Shown: positions 15,258 through 23,610 of the stretch, piece by piece
Position numbering within the stretch: position 1 is the first letter of the stretch
How the letters are laid out: the number at the start of each line of letters is the position of its first letter
From: JAEUUM01 sp038326165
GTDB taxonomy: Bacteria; Bacteroidota; Bacteroidia; Chitinophagales; Saprospiraceae
DNA: 46,004 bases
Direction of reading: 5' to 3'
Assembly: GCA_038326165.1 (NCBI GenBank)
Contig: JBBQJT010000029.1
Span: 1-46,004 of the forward strand
Notes under the pieces: model-generated
What the model was told of the DNA's origin: nothing
Seen by the model: the letters and a program-made list of their open reading frames with translations, nothing else
Database searches by the model: none
Program-made: the position numbers and the translations under genes

Positions 15258-16106
15258 TCAGCTTAAGGTACCTGTATTGATAATCGGGTTAGCATCTTTA
15301 TCTCCGCAGAGCACAACCATCAAGTTACTGACCATTGCGGCTTTTCTGTCGTCATCCAATTCAATAACTTTTCTTTTTGACAGTTCGTCAATTGCCCTCT
15401 CGACCATTCCTACAGCACCTTCAACTATTTTGTAACGAGCGGCAACTATTGCTTCGGCTTGTTGGCGCTTGAGCATAGCTCCAGCTATTTCTTGTGCATA
15501 AGCCAAATATCCAATTCTTGCTTCAAGCACTTCAATTCCGCTGATTGATAGTCGTTCTTTGATCTCAGCTTCAAGGCTTTCATTGATTTCCTCAGTTCCA
15601 CCGCGTAGGGTCAATTCATGGTCATGTTCCATGTTGTCATACGGATACATGTGAGCCAATTTGCGCACTGCAGCGTCAGTTTGCACTCTGACAAATGCCT
15701 TGTAGTCATCTACTTCGAATGATGCTTTAAAGGTGTCGGACACTTTCCAAACCAAAATCACACTGATGTCAATTGGGTTACCGCGTTTGTCATTCACTTT
15801 CATTCTGTCTGACTCAAAGTTTGATGCACGCAGGGAAATTGCTTTTTTCTCTAAGAATGGATTTACCCAAAAGAAGCCGTTGTCTTTGGCAGTTCCTTTG
15901 TAATCACCAAACAATACCAGTACTTTTGATGAGTTTGGATTGTTGATAAAAAAGCCAATTGGCAAAATAATGGCTATTAAGCCCATGACCACAGCCAACC
16001 AAATGATTTTTAGCTGAAAAATGGCAAAATATACTCCAAATGCCAATACAAGCCAAAAGGCAAGCATTAAAAATCCTGAAATTGCTTTGTAAGATGTTTC
16101 TTTCAT
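15258..16106 (-). CDS. SPFH/band 7 membrane protein
   Basis: 282 aa. Two transmembrane segments (residues about 10-29 and 33-53) precede an SPFH domain: VLVLFGDYKGT, FFWVNPF, RASNFESDRMKVND and the DISVILVWKVSD strand. A flotillin-like helical region follows, with AYAQEIAGAMLKRQQAEAIVAAR. It resembles stomatin/HflK-like scaffolds that gather protein partners in membrane patches. It is coupled to the Arc-like gene. A near-match -7 box (GATCTTTG) lies at 16127-16134. Confidence 0.9.
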   Translation of the reverse strand: MKETSYKAISGFLMLAFWLVLAFGVYFAIFQLKIIWLAVVMGLIAIILPIGFFINNPNSSKVLVLFGDYKGTAKDNGFFWVNPFLEKKAISLRASNFESDRMKVNDKRGNPIDISVILVWKVSDTFKASFEVDDYKAFVRVQTDAAVRKLAHMYPYDNMEHDHELTLRGGTEEINESLEAEIKERLSISGIEVLEARIGYLAYAQEIAGAMLKRQQAEAIVAARYKIVEGAVGMVERAIDELSKRKVIELDDDRKAAMVSNLMVVLCGDKDANPIINTGTLS

Positions 16107-16299
16107 AATGATATCGTTTTGATATCACAAAGATCGCTTTATTTGCTTCAAATGAGCAAGTTTATTCTGATGTGTTATTCACTTTAATCGACGAATGGGT
16201 GTTTTTCTCATAAACCGAGGCAAAAGCGAACTGTCAGTTTATAGTGGCTGATTGAAATTATCTGAAAGAAACTAAGAAATTGATTGTTTATGGTAAAAA

Positions 16300-17346
16300 C
16301 TATTCACCTTTATTGGCCAATTGCCCACAGGCTGCATCGATATCCAACCCACGGCTTTTGCGAACTGTAATCATGGCTCCACTTTGTCGTACCAATTTAG
16401 CAAAATGATCTACTTCTTTAAAGTCAGCTCTTTTGTAAGGAGCATCATCGATTGGGTTGTATTCAATGACATTTATTCTGCCCGGAACCTTACGGACTAT
16501 CTTTATCAAATTGTATGCATCTTCAGCACTGAGGTTAAATCCACCCAGAGCAATATATTCATAGGTAATTCTATTCCCGGTTACGTCCATGAAGTATTTG
16601 GCCGCTTCTATCAAAGCTTCCAGGTTGTTGGTATCATTGATTGCCATGATTTCGCTTCGTTTGACATCATCGGCGGCATGCAGACTCAGGGCCAAGTTCA
16701 CTTTTGTACCATCATCGGCCATCTTTTTGATCATTTTAGCCACTCCAGCTGTGCTGACCGTTATTCTTTTAGATGACATACCCAATCCATTGGGAGAGGT
16801 AATTCTGTGTATGCTGTCCATAACTGGTTTGTATGCCAGCATAGGCTCACCCATACCCATGAATACCACATTGGTGAGAGGATGTCCATAATGGGCCATT
16901 GCCAATGCGCCCACAATCTTTACCTGATCGTAAATTTCACCTGGTTCAAGATTGCGTTCACGTTGCATTTTACCTGTAGCACAAAAATTACATGCTAGGG
17001 AGCAACCTACTTGACAAGATACACAAACCGTAAAACGGCTTTCTTTTTTGACAGGTATAAGTACAGCTTCAACCAAATGATCATCGTAAAGTCTCAGCCT
17101 CAATTTAATGGTGCCATCTTTACTTTGTTGGGTGGCATCTATTCTTATAGGACGAAAACAAAATTTTTCTTCGAGCTGCTTGCGAAGTTCGATGGGTAAG
17201 CTGCTCATTTCATGAAATGAGTTTACTCCATGCTTCCAAATCCATTCTGAAACTTGTTTGGCACGAAATGCAGGTAATTCCCAGTTTTTAAATTGTGCAA
17301 TTAACTCATTGTCACTCAATAAACGGATATCTGGACGCTCTTTCAT
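16300..17346 (-). CDS. rlmN: 23S rRNA (adenine2503-C2)-methyltransferase / dual-specificity tRNA A37 methyltransferase
   Basis: 348-aa radical-SAM enzyme that methylates C2 of A2503 in 23S rRNA and A37 in some tRNAs. The [4Fe-4S]-binding CxxxCxxC is Cys115, Cys119, Cys122 (GCSLACNFC). The GEP motif appears in FMGMGEPMLAY, and the catalytic methyl-carrying Cys340 sits in DIDAACGQLA near the end. Its -7 box ends 4 nt before the ATG, so the message is probably leaderless. It is divergent from a beta-barrel gene. Confidence 0.96.
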   Translation of the reverse strand: MKERPDIRLLSDNELIAQFKNWELPAFRAKQVSEWIWKHGVNSFHEMSSLPIELRKQLEEKFCFRPIRIDATQQSKDGTIKLRLRLYDDHLVEAVLIPVKKESRFTVCVSCQVGCSLACNFCATGKMQRERNLEPGEIYDQVKIVGALAMAHYGHPLTNVVFMGMGEPMLAYKPVMDSIHRITSPNGLGMSSKRITVSTAGVAKMIKKMADDGTKVNLALSLHAADDVKRSEIMAINDTNNLEALIEAAKYFMDVTGNRITYEYIALGGFNLSAEDAYNLIKIVRKVPGRINVIEYNPIDDAPYKRADFKEVDHFAKLVRQSGAMITVRKSRGLDIDAACGQLANKGE

Positions 17347-17350
17347 TTCA

Positions 17351-17382
17351 CAAAGTTACTGCGATATTGTATGCCAATTCAA
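17351..17382 (-). promoter_or_regulatory. rlmN promoter, apparently leaderless
   Basis: Minus strand: TTG (17382-17380), 21-nt spacer, TAACTTTG (17358-17351), then 4 bases and ATG 17346. Both element sequences and spacing match the Bacteroidota sigma-A pattern. Confidence 0.6.
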
Positions 17383-17402
17383 TCAAACTTTGAAAATCGC
17401 CT

Positions 17403-17410
17403 TACCTTTG
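17403..17410 (+). promoter_or_regulatory. -7 box (TACCTTTG) for the beta-barrel gene
   Basis: Exact TAnnTTTG 19 nt before ATG 17430. No TTG is seen at the expected -33 distance. Confidence 0.5.
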
Positions 17411-17429
17411 TTCAAAATAACGATTTATC

Positions 17430-18302
17430 ATGGTAAAATTTGTCTGTACTTTCATATTGATTTTTCTTTGTAACTTATCCCAAGCGCAAATGAAATATGG
17501 CATTCGTGCTGGATTGTGCAGGTCAAGTTTGCAAGGCCCTTTTGAAAAAGACAACGCTGGAAATGAAATTGAAACTGCTGAAGCAACGACTGGTTTTGTG
17601 GTTGGTGCAACAGCTGGATATCAATTTACGGATATGTTTGGTGTGCGTGCCGAATTGTTGTACAGTGTCCATGGAGGTAAGAAAAGATTTGACTCTATGA
17701 ATGCTTACCAACGTTTTATTACTGACAACGGCCAAGTTTTGATTGCTCAAGGTCAGAAGAAACAATTGTTATCAGTTTATAACAGCTACATCATGTTGCC
17801 AGTGTCAGTGCATGGTTTATTCTTTAAGCGTTTGGAGCTGTCTGTTGGAATTGGTCCTTCATTTTTGGTAAACAGCACGGGTAGTGGCGAAGTAAGCAAT
17901 GTTCTGAGCAATAGTTCAGGCTTGGATAACAAAACTTTGATTCAAAAACTGGATCACAATTATTTTAGGGACAATCCTACAACTCGCTTAGGAGAAGAGA
18001 AGAAATTTTTATTTCAAGGGGAAGAAATAACTACACAAACTGATCTTTCAGCATATCAAAATTTTACAGAAAAGGATGGCAGCTATTACAATCCTATAGA
18101 TTTGACATTCTTGGCTGGAGTCAGTTATTACTTGAACAGTTCATTATTTATCGGTGCTAGACTATGCTATGGATTGAATGATGTAAGCAATACCAAATAC
18201 GATATTTCTCTTCAGGACTTGGATGCCAATAATAATTTCATAACCAGAGATGACTTTGACCGCAATTTCGATTGGCAGTTTATGGTGGGCTTTCAGTTTT
18301 AG
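17430..18302 (+). CDS. Outer-membrane beta-barrel protein
   Basis: 290 aa. A signal peptide (MVKFVCTFILIFLCNLSQAQ) precedes strands typical of PorT/OMP_b-brl proteins: KYGIRAGLCRSS, FVVGATAGYQF, FGVRAELLYSVHGG, LELSVGIGPSFLV, and the last strand DWQFMVGFQF, which ends in the terminal Phe required for BAM insertion. Function is unknown. It converges with the glycosyltransferase gene, sharing 4 bases (18299-18302). Confidence 0.85.
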   Translation: MVKFVCTFILIFLCNLSQAQMKYGIRAGLCRSSLQGPFEKDNAGNEIETAEATTGFVVGATAGYQFTDMFGVRAELLYSVHGGKKRFDSMNAYQRFITDNGQVLIAQGQKKQLLSVYNSYIMLPVSVHGLFFKRLELSVGIGPSFLVNSTGSGEVSNVLSNSSGLDNKTLIQKLDHNYFRDNPTTRLGEEKKFLFQGEEITTQTDLSAYQNFTEKDGSYYNPIDLTFLAGVSYYLNSSLFIGARLCYGLNDVSNTKYDISLQDLDANNNFITRDDFDRNFDWQFMVGFQF

Positions 18303-19012
18303 AAAATATTGTACTTGAGGATACACCAGATGGCTCTAAATCCATCTTTGGCTCCTATTTTTTTGCCTTCAGCATAGGATCTTCCGTAGTAAGATATGCC
18401 CACTTCGTATATTCTGATATTGGGAATTCTCGATAGTTTAGCTGTTACTTCAGGCTCAAATCCGAAACGCCTTTCTTTCAGGTCTAGCCCTTGAATTATT
18501 TCACGCTTAAATAATTTATAACAGGTTTCCATATCTGTGAGGTTCAGATTGGTAAACATATTGGAAAGATTGGTCAAGAATTTGTTGCCAATAGAGTGCC
18601 AGAAGAATAATATTCGATGCGGCCTTCCTCCCATAAATCGGCTGCCGTAAACCACGTCTGCAAATCCATCCATTATAGGCTTTAACAGTATGCAATATTC
18701 TTCGGGATTGTATTCAAGATCTGCATCCTGAATGATCAGGTAATCACCTGAGGCGTGTTGGATGCCTGTGTGTAAAGCTGCACCTTTGCCTTTGTTGTGT
18801 TCGTGTTCTAAGTATTTTATCTTAAATTCAGGGTGAACTGACATGTATCGATCAAGTGCCCCTTTTGTATCATCCGTACTGCAGTCATTGGTAATAATGA
18901 CTTCTTTTTCCATTCCTTGTGGCAACATTACCTGCCTCACCTTATCCAAGATCAGGTGGATGGTACGTTCTTCATTATATGCCGGAATAACAATTGACAA
19001 CTTCAATGACAT
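18299..19012 (-). CDS. Family 2 glycosyltransferase (dolichol-phosphate-mannose synthase-like)
   Basis: 237-aa GT-A fold enzyme without a membrane tail. LSIVIPAYNEERTI opens the nucleotide-binding domain; NDCSTDDT, HNKGKGAALHTGI and the metal-binding QDADLEYNPEE are DPM1-type motifs. A conserved YGSRFMGGRPHR and the RRFGFEPEV stretch follow. Substrate is probably a nucleotide sugar transferred to a lipid phosphate, or a related reaction. It starts 21 nt after the alkB stop, so it may share the alkB transcript, although no functional link is evident. Confidence 0.9.
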   Translation of the reverse strand: MSLKLSIVIPAYNEERTIHLILDKVRQVMLPQGMEKEVIITNDCSTDDTKGALDRYMSVHPEFKIKYLEHEHNKGKGAALHTGIQHASGDYLIIQDADLEYNPEEYCILLKPIMDGFADVVYGSRFMGGRPHRILFFWHSIGNKFLTNLSNMFTNLNLTDMETCYKLFKREIIQGLDLKERRFGFEPEVTAKLSRIPNIRIYEVGISYYGRSYAEGKKIGAKDGFRAIWCILKYNIF

Positions 19013-19033
19013 GAAATAAATATTCGGTTGTTT

Positions 19034-20086
19034 TCAGACTGCAATTCTACTCATTTCTATTGACTTTACCTTGGGATTCATCAAATGAAACCACAAAGGT
19101 GGCATCAAAGCAATCAAAATACTTCCTGGATAACCCAATGGAAGCTGAGGGCTTTTATCAAAATGACGTAATATTTGGTATTTCCTTGTTGACTTGAAAT
19201 GGTGATCACTATGCCTTGTCAATTCATACAAAAAAATTCGGCCAAGTTCATGATTGCTATTCCAGCTGTGTGACTCATCGACAGGTTCAAATCTTCCGCT
19301 TGGTAATTTTCTTCTGCTTAAACCATAATGTTCGATGTAATTGACCGCTTCCAAGATTAGAAAACCTAGCACAGCTGAAATAATAGCCAGCAAAAGTCCT
19401 TTGGTGCTGAAGAAATAGTAAATACAGAGTAAATAGCTCAGTTGTATCAATTGAAACCAAATCATCTCATTCTTGATATTCAGCCATGATAAATTCATCT
19501 TCTTCAATCGTACGGCTTCTAGTTTCCAAGCATTGACGTAATTGCCATAAACGGAGCGAAAGAAAAAACTATAAATAATTTCTCCTTTTCTTGCTGAGGC
19601 TGGATCCTCGGCGGTAGCAACATTTTTATGATGGCCCAGGTTATGTTCAATGATGAAATGCATATAAAGCGCAGGAAGCAAAAGGATTTTGGCTAGCCAT
19701 TGCTCAGCTTTATTCTGCCTGTGTCCGAGCTCATGCGCTACATTGATACCATCGGCACCAACCACTACCATGTTGCTCAAACAAATACCAACCCACTCAA
19801 TTGTACTCAGGTTTTGTGTACTTACAATATAACACGACCAAATGACTATGCCATAAACAATTGGAATATTCAAATACAGCAAGAAATCGAACCATCTTTG
19901 CTTAGAACGCACTTCTTCCTCTTCAGGTAAAATATTGGCCGTCCGTTGATTGAGTAGTGGCTCAATCAATGGTATCACCACAAAAGTTATAACAAATGCA
20001 GCGTAATACCACAAGCCACCATACCAAAGGCCTAAGGCAGCCGAAGCAGGCGCAACAAATGCAAACAAGTATTTTATGTCTTTCAT
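19034..20086 (-). CDS. alkB: Alkane 1-monooxygenase (AlkB-type non-haem diiron hydroxylase)
   Basis: 350-aa integral membrane enzyme that hydroxylates the terminal carbon of alkanes or related fatty chains with O2 and reduced electron carrier. The histidine clusters are complete: HELGH (118-122), EHNLGHHK (147-154), NYIEHYGL (249-256) and LTRHSDHH (289-296). About six transmembrane segments surround them. ATG 20086 is the start; the longer frame to 20128 begins with TTG. The -7 box TACTTTTG at 20144-20151 gives a leader of about 50 nt. No rubredoxin gene is in the window; a reductase with [2Fe-2S] domain is divergent from it. Confidence 0.95.
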   Translation of the reverse strand: MKDIKYLFAFVAPASAALGLWYGGLWYYAAFVITFVVIPLIEPLLNQRTANILPEEEEVRSKQRWFDFLLYLNIPIVYGIVIWSCYIVSTQNLSTIEWVGICLSNMVVVGADGINVAHELGHRQNKAEQWLAKILLLPALYMHFIIEHNLGHHKNVATAEDPASARKGEIIYSFFFRSVYGNYVNAWKLEAVRLKKMNLSWLNIKNEMIWFQLIQLSYLLCIYYFFSTKGLLLAIISAVLGFLILEAVNYIEHYGLSRRKLPSGRFEPVDESHSWNSNHELGRIFLYELTRHSDHHFKSTRKYQILRHFDKSPQLPLGYPGSILIALMPPLWFHLMNPKVKSIEMSRIAV

Positions 20087-20143
20087 GATACTAGTCTTAG
20101 TTTTGCAACGAATTGAACTTTTAAGCAAAGCTCAAGTTTAATA

Positions 20144-20151
20144 CAAAAGTA
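20144..20151 (-). promoter_or_regulatory. -7 box (TACTTTTG) of alkB
   Basis: Exact TAnnTTTG on the minus strand within the 82-base spacer between alkB and the divergent reductase gene. Confidence 0.5.
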
Positions 20152-20168
20152 ATAGAGAACCAATATAA

Positions 20169-21263
20169 ATGTCGCACGAATTCCATCGAGTAAAAGTAAA
20201 TAAAATAATTTCAGAGACTGCTGAAGCCAATACATACTATTTTGAGGCAGAGGATGGGGATAAAATCCCTTACCAAAGCGGTCATTATGTCACCACCAAG
20301 TTTCTGATAAATGGAGAAGAATACCGGAGGGCATATTCTCTTTGCACTTCTCCTTTAGACGGTGCAATAGGTTTTACTGTGAAAAGAGTGTTAAACGGAA
20401 AGGTTTCCAATTATTTCGCTGACCACATCAAAGAGAATAGTGCGCTGGAGATCATGTATCCTGAAGGCAGATTTACCTTGAATTTAGACCCGGCCAAGGG
20501 AAAAACCTATTACATGGTAGCTGCTGGAAGTGGTATCACACCTTTGATGTCGCACATTAAGTCGATACTCGAAATAGAAGCCAAAAGTGTAGTCTATCTG
20601 CTTTATGGCAACCGAAACGAAGAAAGCATCATCTTTAAATCTGCATTGGATGAAATGATGAGGGTTTACCGTGATCAATTATTTGTTCAATACACTTTGA
20701 CGCAACCTAAGCGCGAAAAAGCATCGGGATTAGGTGGATTATTCAGCAAAGGAACCAGCAGTTGGTCCGGCAAAACTGGGAGAATTAATGCAAAGGGCTT
20801 TGAAGATTTCATGAATCTCAATCCGCCAATTCACAAAGAGGCAAATTATTTGCTCTGTGGACCAGGTGAAATGATTGATCAAATATCCAGCTATTTGCTT
20901 TCAAAAGAAGTAAGCAAGAAGAACATCCATGCTGAATATTTTACCAATGCCTCCACAAAAACAGACACTGCACCACTCAAATCAGGTGTTTCAAAGTTAA
21001 GTGTGCAGCTCGATGGTGAATGGATAGAAATGGAGTTAGATCGATCCAAAACCATTTTGGAAGCTATGATCGGGCTCAATAAAAATCCTCCGTATAGTTG
21101 TACATCAGGAGCTTGCTCCACGTGCATGGCCAAAGTCCTCAAAGGCAAGGTATCTATGGATATTTGTCATGCTCTAGAAGAGGCAGAAGTGAAAGATGGA
21201 TACATACTCACATGCCAGGCAAGAGTTGAGAGTTCTGAGGTAGAGATCACGTATCAAGTATAA
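20169..21263 (+). CDS. Ferredoxin-NAD(P)H reductase fused to [2Fe-2S] ferredoxin (PaaE-type)
   Basis: 364 aa, passing electrons from NAD(P)H through FAD to its own [2Fe-2S] cluster and on to an oxygenase. The FAD-binding domain shows YRRAYSLCTSP, the NAD(P) domain has AAGSGITPLMSHI and the C-terminal ferredoxin carries Cys311, Cys316, Cys319 and Cys349 (C-x4-C-x2-C-x29-C, plant-type). It is divergent from alkB with 82 bases between them, so it is a good candidate for the AlkB electron donor in place of rubredoxin plus rubredoxin reductase. A PaaE role for phenylacetyl-CoA is unlikely without paaABCD nearby. Confidence 0.92.
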   Translation: MSHEFHRVKVNKIISETAEANTYYFEAEDGDKIPYQSGHYVTTKFLINGEEYRRAYSLCTSPLDGAIGFTVKRVLNGKVSNYFADHIKENSALEIMYPEGRFTLNLDPAKGKTYYMVAAGSGITPLMSHIKSILEIEAKSVVYLLYGNRNEESIIFKSALDEMMRVYRDQLFVQYTLTQPKREKASGLGGLFSKGTSSWSGKTGRINAKGFEDFMNLNPPIHKEANYLLCGPGEMIDQISSYLLSKEVSKKNIHAEYFTNASTKTDTAPLKSGVSKLSVQLDGEWIEMELDRSKTILEAMIGLNKNPPYSCTSGACSTCMAKVLKGKVSMDICHALEEAEVKDGYILTCQARVESSEVEITYQV

Positions 21264-21371
21264 CGATATACCAATATGATAGCCGATTCGTTATTATTAT
21301 CAATTCATGACAAATAACACTGCGCAGAGTCAAGGATATTTATGACCTTTGTAGTCCAATTTCTAAAAAGT

Positions 21372-22823
21372 ATGAGCAACATTCAAAGCAATTCTATGAC
21401 TGATGGTACATTGGAAGTAACCATCAATATGCCAGTTTCAACTTATCGTCCTGCTTGGGAAGCTGAACTTAACAAACTGCAAAAGAAGGCTAATATCAAA
21501 GGTTTCCGTCAAGGTAAAGCGCCTATGAGTTATATCAGAACTCTTCACGGCGGTTCAGTACTTTATGATACCGTCTTTAAAATGGTAGATCAGGAATTAG
21601 AAGCATATCTCAAAGAGCATGGTATCCGATTTTTAGGTCAACCTCTTCCTTCAAAAGATCATGCCCCGCAGCCAATAAGTGAGAAGGACATGAAAGACCT
21701 CGAGTTCAAATTTGTGGTAGGTCAAGTACCTGCTTATGAGCTCAAAGGACTTGATAATAGCATTACAATCAAGCAATATGACCAAGAAGTAGCTGATGAA
21801 GAGATTATGGAGGAATGGAACAAAGTATTGTTGCAATATGGTAAATTGACTTCAGCTGATGATACCATTATTGAAAACGACTTGGTCAAAGCCAAAGCGA
21901 CAGAAATGGAAGGATCTGTTCCTAAGGCAGACGGTTATGAAACTGAAATCAAGTTCTTGTTTGATTTTGTCACAAATGACGAACTGAAAACTGAACTGAA
22001 AACCAAAAAAGTTGGTGATTCCTTTTTCTGTCAAACTACTGACATGGAGCGTGAAAATGATAAAACCTGGAGTCGAAAACAAGTTTTCAATATCAAAGAA
22101 GAAGATGGCAGCGCGGTAGGCGATTTCTTTCAATGTACAATAGAGGAAATTACAAGAAGACACCCTGCTGATGTTAACCAGGAATTCTTAGACAGAATTT
22201 TTGGCGAAGAAAGTGGAATTACAGATGAGCAGGGAGCCAAAAACCGAATTAGAGAAGTTCTGACAATTAGAAGAAATAATCCTGCACTTGGATTGTTCCT
22301 AGCTGATATCAAAGATAAAATGATTGAAGCAAATAATTTCCCGCTACCTGAAGACTTTATCCTACGCTTAATTGAAGAGTCCAAAGAGGAAAAGCAAAAA
22401 CGACCAGAAGGCAAAGAAAAGGATGATTTAATCAATGCAATACGCTGGAACTTGATCAGAGAAGATTTGTTGAAGCAATATAGCATCAATGTAACACCTG
22501 AAGAATTGAAGGATCAAGTCCTTGGAGATTTTGCAGCCAAAGTAGGACTTGATAGAAGTTACCCTGGCTTGGGTCAATTTGCTGATAAATTGATGGAAAA
22601 CAAAGAATCAGTTCAAAATGCTTATTTGAACATTCAAGAGGGCAAATTACTTGAATCTATCAAAGACAAGTTCAATGCCGATATCGTCCTCATTTCAAAG
22701 GAAGAATTTGAGAATATGTTGAATGAAAGATTCCCTAAACCAGAGGCTCATGACCACGACCATGATCACGATCACGACCATGATCATGACCACGTACATT
22801 CAAATCATGAGCATGCACATTAA
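21372..22823 (+). CDS. tig: Trigger factor, with a His/Asp-rich C-terminal tail
   Basis: 483-aa ribosome-bound chaperone/peptidyl-prolyl isomerase. The ribosome-docking signature GFRQGKAP is in the N-terminal domain, and a PPIase-like middle and a long helical C-terminal domain follow. ATG 21372 is preferred over 21342, because a near-consensus -7 sequence (GACCTTTG, 21345-21352) overlaps the earlier start. The tail repeats His-Asp about eight times from about residue 460, and the DNA there (22749-22820) is an imperfect cat/gac repeat. Such tails bind Ni or Zn in SlyD. It precedes clpP and clpX, as in many bacteria. Confidence 0.93.
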   Translation: MSNIQSNSMTDGTLEVTINMPVSTYRPAWEAELNKLQKKANIKGFRQGKAPMSYIRTLHGGSVLYDTVFKMVDQELEAYLKEHGIRFLGQPLPSKDHAPQPISEKDMKDLEFKFVVGQVPAYELKGLDNSITIKQYDQEVADEEIMEEWNKVLLQYGKLTSADDTIIENDLVKAKATEMEGSVPKADGYETEIKFLFDFVTNDELKTELKTKKVGDSFFCQTTDMERENDKTWSRKQVFNIKEEDGSAVGDFFQCTIEEITRRHPADVNQEFLDRIFGEESGITDEQGAKNRIREVLTIRRNNPALGLFLADIKDKMIEANNFPLPEDFILRLIEESKEEKQKRPEGKEKDDLINAIRWNLIREDLLKQYSINVTPEELKDQVLGDFAAKVGLDRSYPGLGQFADKLMENKESVQNAYLNIQEGKLLESIKDKFNADIVLISKEEFENMLNERFPKPEAHDHDHDHDHDHDHDHVHSNHEHAH

Positions 22824-22899
22824 TTAAAAACTGACAATAAGGCAGCTGTTTTCTATTGGTACAACTGTTGATATAAATAGCATAATTAAATCAAACAAA

Positions 22900-23610
22900 A
22901 TGATTCCTCAAGACGAATTTAAAAAATATGCCACCCAGCATTTGGGTATGAGCACCATGCATTTGGAGAAATATATGAATGTAACTGCACCTAACATTCA
23001 CGCATTTACGCCTCAGGTAATAGAGGAGCGTCAAATGAATGTTGTTGGAATGGACGTATTCAGCCGTTTGATGATGGACCGTATCATCTTCATGGGTGTT
23101 CCGGTAACTGACTATGTAGCCAATGTCATTCAAGCGCAATTGTTGTTTTTAGAATCAACAGATCCTAAACGCGACATCCAAATGTTTATCAACAGCCCTG
23201 GTGGTTCGGTGATAGCAGGTCTTGGTATTTATGATACCATGCAATACGTGGCGCCTGACATCGGGACTATTTGTACTGGCTTGGCGGCATCAATGGGTGC
23301 AGTGTTGCTGGCTGCAGGAGCCAAGGGCAAGCGTACCTGCTTGTTCCACAGCCGTGTGATGATTCACCAGCCTATGGGTGGCATGCAAGGTCAGGTAACT
23401 GAAATGGAAATCAGCTATAAATTGATCAAGCAATTGCAAAAACAATTGTACGATATTCTTGCGCACCATACCGGTCAGCCTTATGAAGCGATTGAAAAAG
23501 ATTGCGACAGAGATAATTGGATGCAAGCTGACGAAGCCAAGGCATACGGATTGGTTGATGAAGTCTTAGATCGCAATAATCCTCGTAAAAAAGAAAATGA
23601 AAAAGGGTAA
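22900..23610 (+). CDS. clpP: ATP-dependent Clp protease proteolytic subunit
   Basis: 236-aa serine peptidase forming the ClpP 14-mer. The catalytic triad is Ser131 (GLAASMGAV), His156 (VMIHQP) and Asp205 (DRDNW), with the spacing of E. coli ClpP. INSPGGSVIAGLGIYD is the handle/oxyanion region. The N-terminal extension of about 35 residues is longer than the mature E. coli protein and may be a propeptide. It overlaps clpX by 14 bases. Confidence 0.97.
   Translation: MIPQDEFKKYATQHLGMSTMHLEKYMNVTAPNIHAFTPQVIEERQMNVVGMDVFSRLMMDRIIFMGVPVTDYVANVIQAQLLFLESTDPKRDIQMFINSPGGSVIAGLGIYDTMQYVAPDIGTICTGLAASMGAVLLAAGAKGKRTCLFHSRVMIHQPMGGMQGQVTEMEISYKLIKQLQKQLYDILAHHTGQPYEAIEKDCDRDNWMQADEAKAYGLVDEVLDRNNPRKKENEKG

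Noticed and set aside
22749..22810. cat/gac repeat as a possible regulatory array
   Set aside because: In frame and encodes the His/Asp tail of trigger factor.
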